NCBI RefSeq assembly: GCF_024129735.1
Contig: NZ_JAMXXK010000032.1
Span: 1-42,048, forward strand
Direction of reading: 5' to 3'
Source: Acinetobacter lwoffii
Lineage (GTDB): Bacteria; Pseudomonadota; Gammaproteobacteria; Pseudomonadales; Moraxellaceae
DNA: 42,048 nucleotides
Under the pieces are notes generated by a model. It saw only the letters and a list, made by a program, of their open reading frames with translations, was not told where the DNA came from and did no database searches. Both the position numbers and the translations under genes were made by a program. Positions 33,478 to 42,048 of the stretch are shown piece after piece (position 1 is the first letter of the stretch; each line of letters starts with the position of its first letter).

Positions 33478-34062
33478 ATGTCTGATATTGAAACGCATCC
33501 GCTACCGCCATTTTTACCGCCCAATGCCAAATTACTGATGTTGGGTAGTTTTCCGCCACCTGCCACACGCTGGAAAATGAACTTTTATTACCCAAACTAT
33601 CAAAATGATATGTGGCGGATTTTTGGACTGATTTTCTTTGAAAATAAAGATTACTTTTTAGATCTACCCAATAAAAAATTTCAGGAACAATTGATCCGGG
33701 AGTTTTTAACAGAAACGGGGATTGCGATTTTTGATAGTGGCTATCAGATCCGGCGTTTAAAGGGCAATGCTTCAGACAAATTTTTGGAAATTGTAGTACC
33801 TACCAATATTGAGCAACTACTCAGCCAAATGCCGCAGTGCAATCATATTATGACCACAGGCGACAAGGCCACAGACACCATGATGCTGTCTATGCCTGAA
33901 GGGACTTTAAAGCCGAGTATTGGTCAGCCTAGCGAGGCCCATTTTGTCGGACGTGATCTGTATTTATATCGCATGCCTTCATCTTCTCGAGCATATCCGG
34001 TTTCTCTAGAGAAAAAAGCCGAAAGTTACCGATTGATGTTTGAACATGTGGGTCTAGTTTAA
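33478..34062 (+). CDS. uracil-DNA glycosylase superfamily protein
   Basis: 194 residues from ATG 33478 (the frame extends back to a TTG at 33451 without better support). The UDG-superfamily pattern is seen as LLMLGSFPPPATRWKMNFYYPNYQNDMWRIFG (about 20-50, equivalent to motif A with the aromatic stacking residue), HIMTTGDKATDTM (motif before the DNA-minor-groove strand, about 125) and YRMPSSSRAYP (motif B-like loop, about 165). It is closest to the Mug/DUF4918 group rather than classical Ung, and would remove a damaged or deaminated base. The catalytic residue cannot be assigned with certainty. It probably shares a transcript with the SGNH hydrolase. Confidence 0.7.
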   Translation: MSDIETHPLPPFLPPNAKLLMLGSFPPPATRWKMNFYYPNYQNDMWRIFGLIFFENKDYFLDLPNKKFQEQLIREFLTETGIAIFDSGYQIRRLKGNASDKFLEIVVPTNIEQLLSQMPQCNHIMTTGDKATDTMMLSMPEGTLKPSIGQPSEAHFVGRDLYLYRMPSSSRAYPVSLEKKAESYRLMFEHVGLV

Positions 34063-34156
34063 TATTTAATCCAATAATCAGATAAAATGGTTAAAGAGGT
34101 TTTAGGCTACAGACAAGACATAAACTTACTATTTGTAAGTTATAAGCCTTATTTAT

Positions 34157-34633
34157 TCACATATTTGGATATTCGACCCAACGATAGCTATTGATTTTAA
34201 TCTCCCAGACATGATGAAAGCTGGACCAGATTAACTGGCCACCTTTGGTCCATTTTAAAGCTCGAATACGCGACTCCACCTGCTGTATTTCCTCAGGTGA
34301 GGCCGGACGTAAAGGCCCAATTTCTGCATATAAGCGTACTCCTGGATAACGCTTAAATTTCCCTTTAAGTAACGAATGAAACCAAAACAGTTTGCTACTG
34401 TTCACAGCCTGTATGCAGGCCATCGGCTGATGCTGTAAATTCTCAGAAAAAGTAGTGGAATAAGTATCAAAGAAGAAACCCGTGCTGGTCTTTTTGTTGA
34501 GAAATATAGTTCCGATCGGAGTAATGCTAGGCAAACCTTTAGAGTTGACCGTTGCAATAGAGCAATGCATGGCAGCCCGTTGTGCATCAGCGACCATCTG
34601 GCGAATCTGTTGCCATTCACTATCAGAAATCAT
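34157..34633 (-). CDS. pyridoxamine 5'-phosphate oxidase-like flavin-binding protein
   Basis: A 158-residue split-barrel protein of the PNPOx-like family: MHCSIATVNSKGLPSITPIGTIFLNKKTSTGFFFDTYSTTFSENLQ (about 20-65) and CIQAVNSSKLFWFHSLLKGKFKRYPGVRLYAEIGPLRPASPEEI (about 73-115). Such proteins bind FMN or F420-like cofactors; some reduce haem or stress metabolites. It is not PdxH, which is longer. Single gene on the minus strand; AGAG precedes ATG 34633. The hairpin AACTTAC/GTAAGTT at about 34126-34142, past the stop, lacks a T run. Confidence 0.75.
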   Translation of the reverse strand: MISDSEWQQIRQMVADAQRAAMHCSIATVNSKGLPSITPIGTIFLNKKTSTGFFFDTYSTTFSENLQHQPMACIQAVNSSKLFWFHSLLKGKFKRYPGVRLYAEIGPLRPASPEEIQQVESRIRALKWTKGGQLIWSSFHHVWEIKINSYRWVEYPNM

Positions 34634-34748
34634 GTTTTGATTCTCTTTTTATTTTTTATAAATTTTATAACAACTTATTTAGCTTGGCATTGCCTGAAAA
34701 AATTGAAGATAGGGCAGTTTAATCAATCTAAATCGTTATTCAGATTAT

Positions 34749-34772
34749 AAAAAAGAGCCACATGGGCTCTTT
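34749..34772 (-). terminator. terminator of the 145-residue hypothetical gene
   Basis: On the minus strand AAAGAGCC pairs with GGCTCTTT around five bases and is followed by a run of T (complement of the A run ending at 34754). It lies about 20 bases past the stop at 34794. Confidence 0.85.
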
Positions 34773-34793
34773 AAAAAATGCAAAATTCGGCGA

Positions 34794-35231
34794 TTAGCCA
34801 TCGTATTCGACATAATCCCACAAATTTAAACGTGCTTTAATTTCCTGACGAATCTCAGGCAGCATCGGCAAAAGAGTACCATCAATCCATAAGCTTAACG
34901 CTTGGGCAGAGAGTACTTGCTGCTGTTCATCGACCAGTTGTGCACCTTTCAACATGATACCGGTCTCATCAGTGGCTTCAGTTTCTACACCTTTAAATAA
35001 AACCTGTAATTCATAACTACTATCCTGAATCTGCCATTCCAGTTCGAGCTGAATATTTTCACTGGATTTCAAAACTACCTGTCCCTCGACCGTATCGGAG
35101 TCGGACAAACAGTCATGTTCCACCCGAATTTTGGCCAAATACCATTCTTGCTGGGATAAATCATGGAGAGTTTTTACAGGCGTGAGAATATCACTGAACT
35201 TAAACTGACGGCTTAGATCAAAAAATTGCAT
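34794..35231 (-). CDS. conserved hypothetical protein, acidic
   Basis: A 145-residue protein not recognised as a named family. It is acidic, without signal peptide or membrane segment. The pattern of alternating beta strands (WYLAKIRVEHDCLSDSDTVEGQVVLKSSENIQLELEWQIQDSSYELQVLFKGVETEA) suggests a beta-rich core, followed by a helical C-terminus (LPMLPEIRQEIKARLNLWDYVEYDG). It has its own terminator and sits alone between the PNPOx-like gene and the phospholipase D gene. A cytoplasmic location is likely; function unknown. Confidence 0.65.
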   Translation of the reverse strand: MQFFDLSRQFKFSDILTPVKTLHDLSQQEWYLAKIRVEHDCLSDSDTVEGQVVLKSSENIQLELEWQIQDSSYELQVLFKGVETEATDETGIMLKGAQLVDEQQQVLSAQALSLWIDGTLLPMLPEIRQEIKARLNLWDYVEYDG

Positions 35232-35399
35232 GGGAGTGGAGGGCGAACAAGCGCAAAATACGAGAAAAATGTAATTCTAAAGTAAGCGCAATAGACTGTA
35301 AAACCCTTTAAACGATGATTGGACTAAGTTAATTTAAGCGGTCATTCTCAAAATACAGGCTTTTCATGTCGTCGTAATTGTGAGGTCATTCTAATGTCA

Positions 35400-38190
<2,791 letters not shown>

Positions 38191-38203
38191 GCTGTTTTAA
38201 TCT

Positions 38204-38234
38204 AAAAAAGACCGGTATCAAACCGGTCTTTTTT
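38204..38234. terminator. bidirectional terminator after the formaldehyde dehydrogenase gene
   Basis: AAAAAAGACCGGT and ACCGGTCTTTTTT (38204-38216 and 38222-38234) form a 13-base-pair hairpin with a five-base loop. Confidence 0.92.
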
Positions 38235-38348
38235 ATGCGGCTTTCACTTGATTCAGGATACATTAGTGCATGAAAGCCTCACAGAGAGTCACTGAAACAA
38301 CACACGCCTGCTAATGTCATTACATGCCAGATGCTTATATTAAATAGG

Positions 38349-38364
38349 ACGTATAAAAATACGT
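38349..38364. promoter_or_regulatory. 16-base palindrome upstream of the glycine-zipper gene
   Basis: ACGTAT-AAAA-ATACGT is a perfect inverted repeat 35 bases before ATG 38399 and includes a TATAAA-like -10. A regulator site is plausible; no binding protein is known. Confidence 0.45.
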
Positions 38365-38398
38365 GATAAAACCATTTTAAAGAATAAGGATAAGCTCT

Positions 38399-38929
38399 AT
38401 GTCGAATGATAATTTTGATCGTGATGTAATTAAGAATGCGCCTAAAGATGTCCGCGATGATTTAAATGCTGATCCAATTACTGGTGAACCTGGCGCGCAT
38501 CCTGTGGGTACAGGTGTCGGTGCCGCAGGTGGCGCAGCAGCAGGTGCAGCTATTGGGGCTGCAGGCGGTCCAGTGGGTGTCGCTGTCGGTGGCGTTGTCG
38601 GTGCTGTTGTTGGTGGTCTAGCAGGTAAAGGTGTAGGCGAAGCTATAAATCCAACAGAAGAACAGGCTTACTGGCGTGATAATTCGATCAATACGCCATA
38701 CTATTCAGATGCCCGTACCACCTATAGCGATTTGGATTATGACCGTGATTATGATACGGCCTATCGAGTCGGTTATGAAAACCGTGGCAGTTATGACGCC
38801 CATACTCGTTTTGAAGATGTAGAACCTGATTTGAGACTGAAATGGGAACAAATGAAAGGCGAATCACGTTTAAACTGGGAACAGGCTAAATTTGCAGTAC
38901 GTGATGCCTGGAATCGTGTTTCACGTTAA
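38399..38929 (+). CDS. glycine-zipper domain protein
   Basis: A 176-residue protein with a glycine-zipper region (GVGAAGGAAAGAAIGAAGGP and VGVAVGGVVGAVVGGLAGKGVG, about 40-82) that could form a tight membrane-inserting helical hairpin. The N-terminal part is polar (DNFDRDVIKNAPKDVRDDLN) and the C-terminal part is rich in Tyr, Asp and Arg (YSDLDYDRDYDTAYRVGYENRGSY) and ends with two similar helices (RLKWEQMKGE, RLNWEQAKFAVRDAWNRV). It has no signal peptide. Similar proteins are linked to envelope or desiccation stress, but the function is not known. AAGGATAAG precedes ATG 38399. Confidence 0.75.
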   Translation: MSNDNFDRDVIKNAPKDVRDDLNADPITGEPGAHPVGTGVGAAGGAAAGAAIGAAGGPVGVAVGGVVGAVVGGLAGKGVGEAINPTEEQAYWRDNSINTPYYSDARTTYSDLDYDRDYDTAYRVGYENRGSYDAHTRFEDVEPDLRLKWEQMKGESRLNWEQAKFAVRDAWNRVSR

Positions 38930-38961
38930 TTTTTAATCTTTGGATTAAACTGAAGTTTCAT

Positions 38962-38996
38962 TGGTAAAACCCGCGATAGGTGTGTGGGTTTTACCA
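38962..38996 (+). terminator. hairpin after the glycine-zipper gene
   Basis: TGGTAAAACCC (38962-38972) and GGGTTTTACCA (38986-38996) form an 11-base-pair stem. The following CTTTTAG is a weak T tract, so it is a probable but imperfect terminator. Confidence 0.65.
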
Positions 38997-39077
38997 CTTT
39001 TAGTGATACATTTCACGGTTTGATGGATTAATAAATAAAAGTAGAAAATTTAATAAATATTTTTTTATATTTAATGC

Positions 39078-39106
39078 TTGTCAAATGATCACAGAGCGCG
39101 TATTTT
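39078..39106 (+). promoter_or_regulatory. promoter of the DAHP synthase leader transcript
   Basis: TTGTCA (39078-39083), a 17-base spacer and TATTTT (39101-39106) form a plausible sigma-70 promoter. The start near 39113 would put the first leader ORF 27 bases downstream. Confidence 0.55.
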
Positions 39107-39139
39107 AATTTAAGAATCACATTTTATGAAAGACATAAC

Positions 39140-39196
39140 ATGTTAAAGCAACCTATCATTTCAAACGCATATTTTTATTTCTGGCAGTTTAGCTAA
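39140..39196 (+). CDS. aromatic-rich leader peptide 1
   Basis: An 18-codon ORF reading MLKQPIISNAYFYFWQFS. Six of the last eight codons before the final Ser are Tyr, Phe, Tyr, Phe, Trp and Phe. The ribosome site is weak (AAAGA, six bases before). It is followed one base after its stop by a series of competing hairpins and a terminator, so it reads as a leader peptide that measures the charging of aromatic tRNAs. No database support could be checked. Confidence 0.75.
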   Translation: MLKQPIISNAYFYFWQFS

Positions 39197-39273
39197 TTGC
39201 CTGAATGCGTTTGGGCAATGAAAAGGTTGCCCACTAGTTTATACCTGATCGGCAACCCTGATCAGGTTTTTTT
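39197..39273 (+). promoter_or_regulatory. transcription attenuator with terminator hairpin
   Basis: The terminator is ACCTGATC (39243-39250) with GATCAGGT (39260-39267), followed by T7. Upstream are competing partners: TTGCC (39197-39201) with GGCAA (39214-39218); GGGCAA (39213-39218) with TTGCCC (39227-39232); GGTTGCC (39225-39231) with GGCAACC (39251-39257), which would enclose the first terminator arm. A further match joins AAACGCAT inside leader 1 (39163-39170) to ATGCGTTT (39205-39212). The sets are mutually exclusive, as in ribosome-controlled attenuators. Confidence 0.8.
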
Positions 39274-39309
39274 ATGCCTTTCATCTTTTACAATATTTTG
39301 GAGACAGCC

Positions 39310-39414
39310 ATGACAAACTTTAACTATTCATACTTTAACAACTTTTATTGGTCTTATTTTAGTCAGCTAATGACACTTACAACACCTTCGATTAGACCCA
39401 TAACGCTCAAATAA
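39310..39414 (+). CDS. aromatic-rich leader peptide 2
   Basis: A 34-codon ORF with an ideal ribosome site (GGAG, six bases before ATG 39310). Its first half contains NFNYSYFNNFYWSYF: five Phe, four Tyr and one Trp in fifteen codons, with Asn repeats. The second half (TLTTPSIRPITLK) is ordinary. It lies after the terminator of leader 1 and ends 36 bases before the DAHP synthase ATG. No second terminator is visible after it, so it may act on translation of the next gene or be a second sensing step. Confidence 0.75.
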   Translation: MTNFNYSYFNNFYWSYFSQLMTLTTPSIRPITLK

Positions 39415-39450
39415 AAGTTTGGATTGATTGCCAGTCCCAGGATTAAAGTC

Positions 39451-40500
39451 ATGAATACCCCAAATACATCACAACAACATCATGCTGAAAGCATTTTAAT
39501 TTTACCTCAGCAGCTTAAGCAGCAATTGCCACTGTCTTCGCAATTAGCCAGCCAAGTCGCTGAACACCGTCAAACTATTCAAAATATATTAGAAGGCAAG
39601 GATCATCGTTTAATGGTGGTCACAGGCCCATGTTCCATTCATGATGAAGCTTCCGCGCTAGACTATGCAGAAAAATTAAAACAACTTCAGTCACAGCTAT
39701 CTGATCAGATTTTCCTGGTGATGCGTGCTTATATTGAAAAACCACGGACTACGGTGGGTTGGAAAGGTTTCCTTTACGATCCAAATCTGGATGGTTCATC
39801 CAATATGCAATTGGGCTTGGAAAAATCCCGTGACTTATACCTAAAAATTATTGAAATGGGCCTGCCAATCGCTTCGGAAATTCTTAGCCCAATGGCAACT
39901 GCTTATTTCGATGATCTATTGGCCTGGGGAGCGATTGGCGCACGTACCAGCGAATCACAAATTCATCGCGAAATTTCCAGCCATATGCCGTACAGCATCG
40001 GTTTCAAAAATGGTACTGATGGTTCGATCCAGATTGCACTAGATGCCATCCACTCTGCCTCTCATCCGCATCAATTCTTGGGGATGAGCCAGTCTGGTTT
40101 ACCATGTATTTTACACTCGCAAGGTAATCCGAAAGCACATTTGATTTTACGTGGCTCGAATAGCGGACCAAATTACCAATTGTCAGAAATTGAGAAAATC
40201 CGGGCCAAACATCAGATCGACTTACCGGCATTGGTAATTGACTGTAGTCATGGCAATAGCTCAAAAAATCCGATGCTACAGCCTAAAGTACTGGAACAGA
40301 TCGTAGCAGAACGCTTACAGACCAATGTTCGTGGCGTAATGCTAGAAAGTCATTTGGTAGATGGCAACCAGAAAATTTCTGAGCAAATGACTTATGGTCA
40401 ATCTGTTACTGATGGATGTCTGGGCTGGACAAAAACACGACAACTGTTACTGGAGGTGGCTAATACTTTAGCGATCAGTTGTCTGAAACGTAGTGCCTAA
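39451..40500 (+). CDS. aroF: DAHP synthase, class I, second copy
   Basis: A second 3-deoxy-7-phosphoheptulonate synthase (349 residues from ATG 39451, preceded by AGGA; the frame extends to TTG 39424). It has the same motifs as the copy at 11826-12938: VVTGPCSIHDEASALDYA, EKPRTTVGWKGFLYDPNLDGSSNM, IGARTSESQIHREISSHM, IGFKNGTDGSI, VIDCSHGNSSKNP and GVMLESHLVDG, so it should be catalytically active. The N-terminal extension differs and may give different feedback inhibition. It lies behind two aromatic-rich leader ORFs and an attenuator, which suggests control by aromatic amino acid supply. The AroF label is provisional. Confidence 0.92.
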   Translation: MNTPNTSQQHHAESILILPQQLKQQLPLSSQLASQVAEHRQTIQNILEGKDHRLMVVTGPCSIHDEASALDYAEKLKQLQSQLSDQIFLVMRAYIEKPRTTVGWKGFLYDPNLDGSSNMQLGLEKSRDLYLKIIEMGLPIASEILSPMATAYFDDLLAWGAIGARTSESQIHREISSHMPYSIGFKNGTDGSIQIALDAIHSASHPHQFLGMSQSGLPCILHSQGNPKAHLILRGSNSGPNYQLSEIEKIRAKHQIDLPALVIDCSHGNSSKNPMLQPKVLEQIVAERLQTNVRGVMLESHLVDGNQKISEQMTYGQSVTDGCLGWTKTRQLLLEVANTLAISCLKRSA

Positions 40501-40510
40501 ATTTAAAAAC

Positions 40511-40548
40511 CACTTTCTCTGCTTGAGCAGCGGGGAAAGTGCTTTTTT
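40511..40548 (+). terminator. terminator after the second DAHP synthase
   Basis: CACTTTC (40511-40517) pairs with GAAAGTG (40535-40541), with CTGCT/AGCAG as an inner stem, followed by T6. Confidence 0.88.
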
Positions 40549-40594
40549 GAATATCAGGAAGCAGTTATTTATAAATATAATTAACCTGTAATAG

Positions 40595-40665
40595 GTCACA
40601 TAATTGTGACGATAATTTTCATCAAATTATTAAAATCTGTTTGTGTCCTTGTCTAACTCTAGACA
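40595..40665. promoter_or_regulatory. two palindromes upstream of pilU
   Basis: GTCACA-TAAT-TGTGAC (40595-40610) and TGTCTA-ACTC-TAGACA (40650-40665) are both perfect six-base inverted repeats with four-base spacers. The first resembles two CRP/Vfr half-sites in the inverse order. Both are good operator candidates for pilU; the rest of 40666-40745 is AT-rich without a clear promoter. Confidence 0.5.
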
Positions 40666-40745
40666 CAATAAAAACCAGTATATCTCTCTGAATATATAAA
40701 TTTTTCAAATATTTAAATATCAAATCCGTTCACTTGGGGATCTCA

Positions 40746-41942
40746 ATGTTTGCGCTAGAGCTTTTAGAAGAAGCACGAAAATTTATGCACCATATGCTAA
40801 CCAAAGTGGTTGAATATGGCGGTTCAGATTTATTTATTACTGCAGATTTTCCACCAAGTATTAAACATCAAGGTTTGATGAAACCATTTGGACAGCAGAC
40901 CCTGACCGCTGAGAAAACCAAGCTCTTTGCTTATAGCCTAATGAATGAAAAACAGCGCAATGAATTTGAAACCGAACTTGAGTGTAATTTTGCGATTACT
41001 GTTCCGGGTATTTCACGTTTCCGGGTCAATGTATTCCAGCAACAGTTGAATATCGGTATGGTGATTCGTACCATCACTGCGGAAATCCCAAATTTCCAGA
41101 AGTTAAAACTGCCTGAATCGCTGAAACATGTGATTATGGAAAAACGTGGTCTAGTCTTGGTGGTCGGTGGAACCGGTTCGGGTAAATCAACTTCACTGGC
41201 AGCGATGATTGACTATCGGAATGAAAACTCGGCTGGACATATCATCACGGTAGAAGATCCGGTGGAATATGTACACAAGCATAAAAAATCCATGATTACC
41301 CATCGTGAAGTCGGGGTAGATAGCCATTCTTGGCAAAATGCTTTAAAAAATACCTTACGTCAGGCACCCGATGTGATTTTGATCGGGGAAATCCGCGATA
41401 CAGAAACTATGGAACATGCGATTGCTTTTGCTGAAACTGGGCATCTTTGTTTAGGTACGTTGCATTCCAATAATGCCAACCAGACTTTAGACCGGATTAT
41501 TAACTTCTTCCCAGAAGAACGTCGCAATCAGTTGTTGATGGATTTGTCCTCCAATATGAAGGCTATTATTTCACAGCGTTTGGTTCGGACTCAGGATGGC
41601 AAGGGACGTCGAGCAGCCATTGAAATCATGTTAAATACACCGCTCATTTCAGACTTGATTTTGAAAGGAGAGTTTCATGAGTTGAAAGCGATTATGGCAA
41701 AATCACGGGAATTGGGAATGCAGACCTTTGATCAGGCTTTATTTGAACTCTATAACCAGGGCGAAATTTCTTATGAAGAAGCATTACGTAATGCCGATTC
41801 AACCAATGAATTACGTTTACAGATCAAATTAAAAAGTAATCGTCAAGACAATGCTCCGGCTGGGCAAGCCACCCAATTTTCCATGATTACAGAACCGAAA
41901 ACAACTGATAAAGATGCAGAAGATCAGTCGGAAACGGAATAA
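40746..41942 (+). CDS. pilU: type IV pilus retraction ATPase PilU
   Basis: A 398-residue PilT/PilU-type hexameric ATPase that helps retract type IV pili for twitching and DNA uptake. The N-terminal PAS-like part has VEYGGSDLFITADFPPSIKHQG; the Walker A is GGTGSGKST (about 140-148), the Asp box ITVEDPVEYVHKHKKSMITHREVGVD, the Walker B DVILIGEIRD (about 208), and the His box GHLCLGTLHSNNANQTLDRIINFFPEERR. The MQTFDQALFELYNQGEISYEEAL end and long polar tail match PilU rather than PilT, which lacks the tail. The frame opens at TTG 40734; GGGG before ATG 40746 decides the start. The usual neighbour pilT is not upstream. An IS5-family element begins 20 bases downstream. Confidence 0.92.
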   Translation: MFALELLEEARKFMHHMLTKVVEYGGSDLFITADFPPSIKHQGLMKPFGQQTLTAEKTKLFAYSLMNEKQRNEFETELECNFAITVPGISRFRVNVFQQQLNIGMVIRTITAEIPNFQKLKLPESLKHVIMEKRGLVLVVGGTGSGKSTSLAAMIDYRNENSAGHIITVEDPVEYVHKHKKSMITHREVGVDSHSWQNALKNTLRQAPDVILIGEIRDTETMEHAIAFAETGHLCLGTLHSNNANQTLDRIINFFPEERRNQLLMDLSSNMKAIISQRLVRTQDGKGRRAAIEIMLNTPLISDLILKGEFHELKAIMAKSRELGMQTFDQALFELYNQGEISYEEALRNADSTNELRLQIKLKSNRQDNAPAGQATQFSMITEPKTTDKDAEDQSETE

Positions 41943-41962
41943 AAAATTCTAATTTTCTATTA

Positions 41963-42048
41963 GGGCGTGTCCTCATTTGGCTTTACACCAAATAAATATG
42001 CAAGCAATGTAAATCATAGACTGGTAATTTCGTGCAAGCTTATCAAAT
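41963..42048 (-). mobile_element. IS5-family insertion sequence, one end (cut by window edge)
   Basis: GGGCGTGTCCTCATTTGGCT at 41963 is a terminal inverted repeat of IS5/IS427 type, preceded by TTA, which fits the TA or TNA target duplications of that group. The transposase reads in from the right, on the minus strand. The remaining element and its second end are outside the window. Confidence 0.75.
41973..42047 (-). CDS. IS5-family transposase, C-terminal fragment
   Basis: The last 24 residues, FDKLARNYQSMIYIACIFIW plus CKAK, end at a TGA inside the terminal repeat. The R-Y/F-D-K-L-A-R-N pattern with a hydrophobic end is the conserved C-terminus of IS427-group DDE transposases. The catalytic domain lies beyond the window edge. 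Confidence 0.75.
   Translation of the reverse strand, partial: FDKLARNYQSMIYIACIFIWCKAK

Overview
The window reads as chromosomal DNA of an Acinetobacter-like gammaproteobacterium (Moraxellaceae). The evidence is the moderately AT-rich sequence, an AlkM-type alkane hydroxylase beside an AraC-family regulator, several acyl-CoA dehydrogenases, a CioAB-type quinol oxidase, PilU, and typical Acinetobacter protein sequences. Both edges lie inside insertion sequences: an IS1-family end at the left, which has cut an acyl-CoA dehydrogenase gene after about 40 codons, and an IS5-family transposase end at the right, just behind pilU.

Layout. 1-3.7 kb: IS1 end, truncated and intact acyl-CoA dehydrogenases, an ABC1/UbiB-family kinase-like gene and a small hypothetical gene, all on the minus strand. 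3.8-12.9 kb: mixed housekeeping genes (prmB, aroC, a GNAT enzyme, an AEC transporter, ispF, a DAHP synthase), two secreted LprI-like proteins, and a DadA-like oxidoreductase behind a tandem glycine riboswitch. 13-20 kb: a TauE/SafE transporter, lpxB, the divergent alkR/alkM pair, a 607-residue acyl-CoA dehydrogenase and a GlxA-type regulator. 20.8-25.3 kb: a MarR/MFS pair with a clear operator, and cioA-cioB with a 35-codon third gene. 25.4-31.1 kb: a membrane-anchored nuclease, then a LysR regulator divergent from a four-gene catabolic operon (ACAD10/11-like dehydrogenase, APH-fold kinase, histidine phosphatase, SDR). 31.4-38.9 kb: a desaturase, an SGNH hydrolase, a uracil-DNA-glycosylase-like protein, a flavin-binding protein, a ClsC-like phospholipase D lipoprotein, the glutathione-dependent formaldehyde dehydrogenase and a glycine-zipper protein. 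39-42 kb: a second DAHP synthase behind an aromatic-rich leader region, then pilU and the IS5 edge.

How the genes work together. The main theme is breakdown of hydrocarbons and fatty acids (alkM, three intact acyl-CoA dehydrogenases, the kinase/ACAD/SDR operon, formaldehyde detoxification). A second theme is aromatic amino acid synthesis, with two DAHP synthases and chorismate synthase.

The strongest unusual signals are: (1) two consecutive short ORFs rich in Phe, Tyr and Trp codons, with an intrinsic terminator and competing hairpins between them, upstream of the second DAHP synthase; this looks like ribosome-mediated attenuation with an unexplained second leader; (2) the kinase plus ACAD10/11-like operon, which points to catabolism of 4-hydroxyacyl-CoAs through a phosphorylated intermediate; (3) a 12-base motif (AAATAGCCTAAG) found five times, three of them within about 105 bases; (4) the glycine riboswitch in front of a DadA-like enzyme. 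No tRNA, rRNA or CRISPR array was seen.
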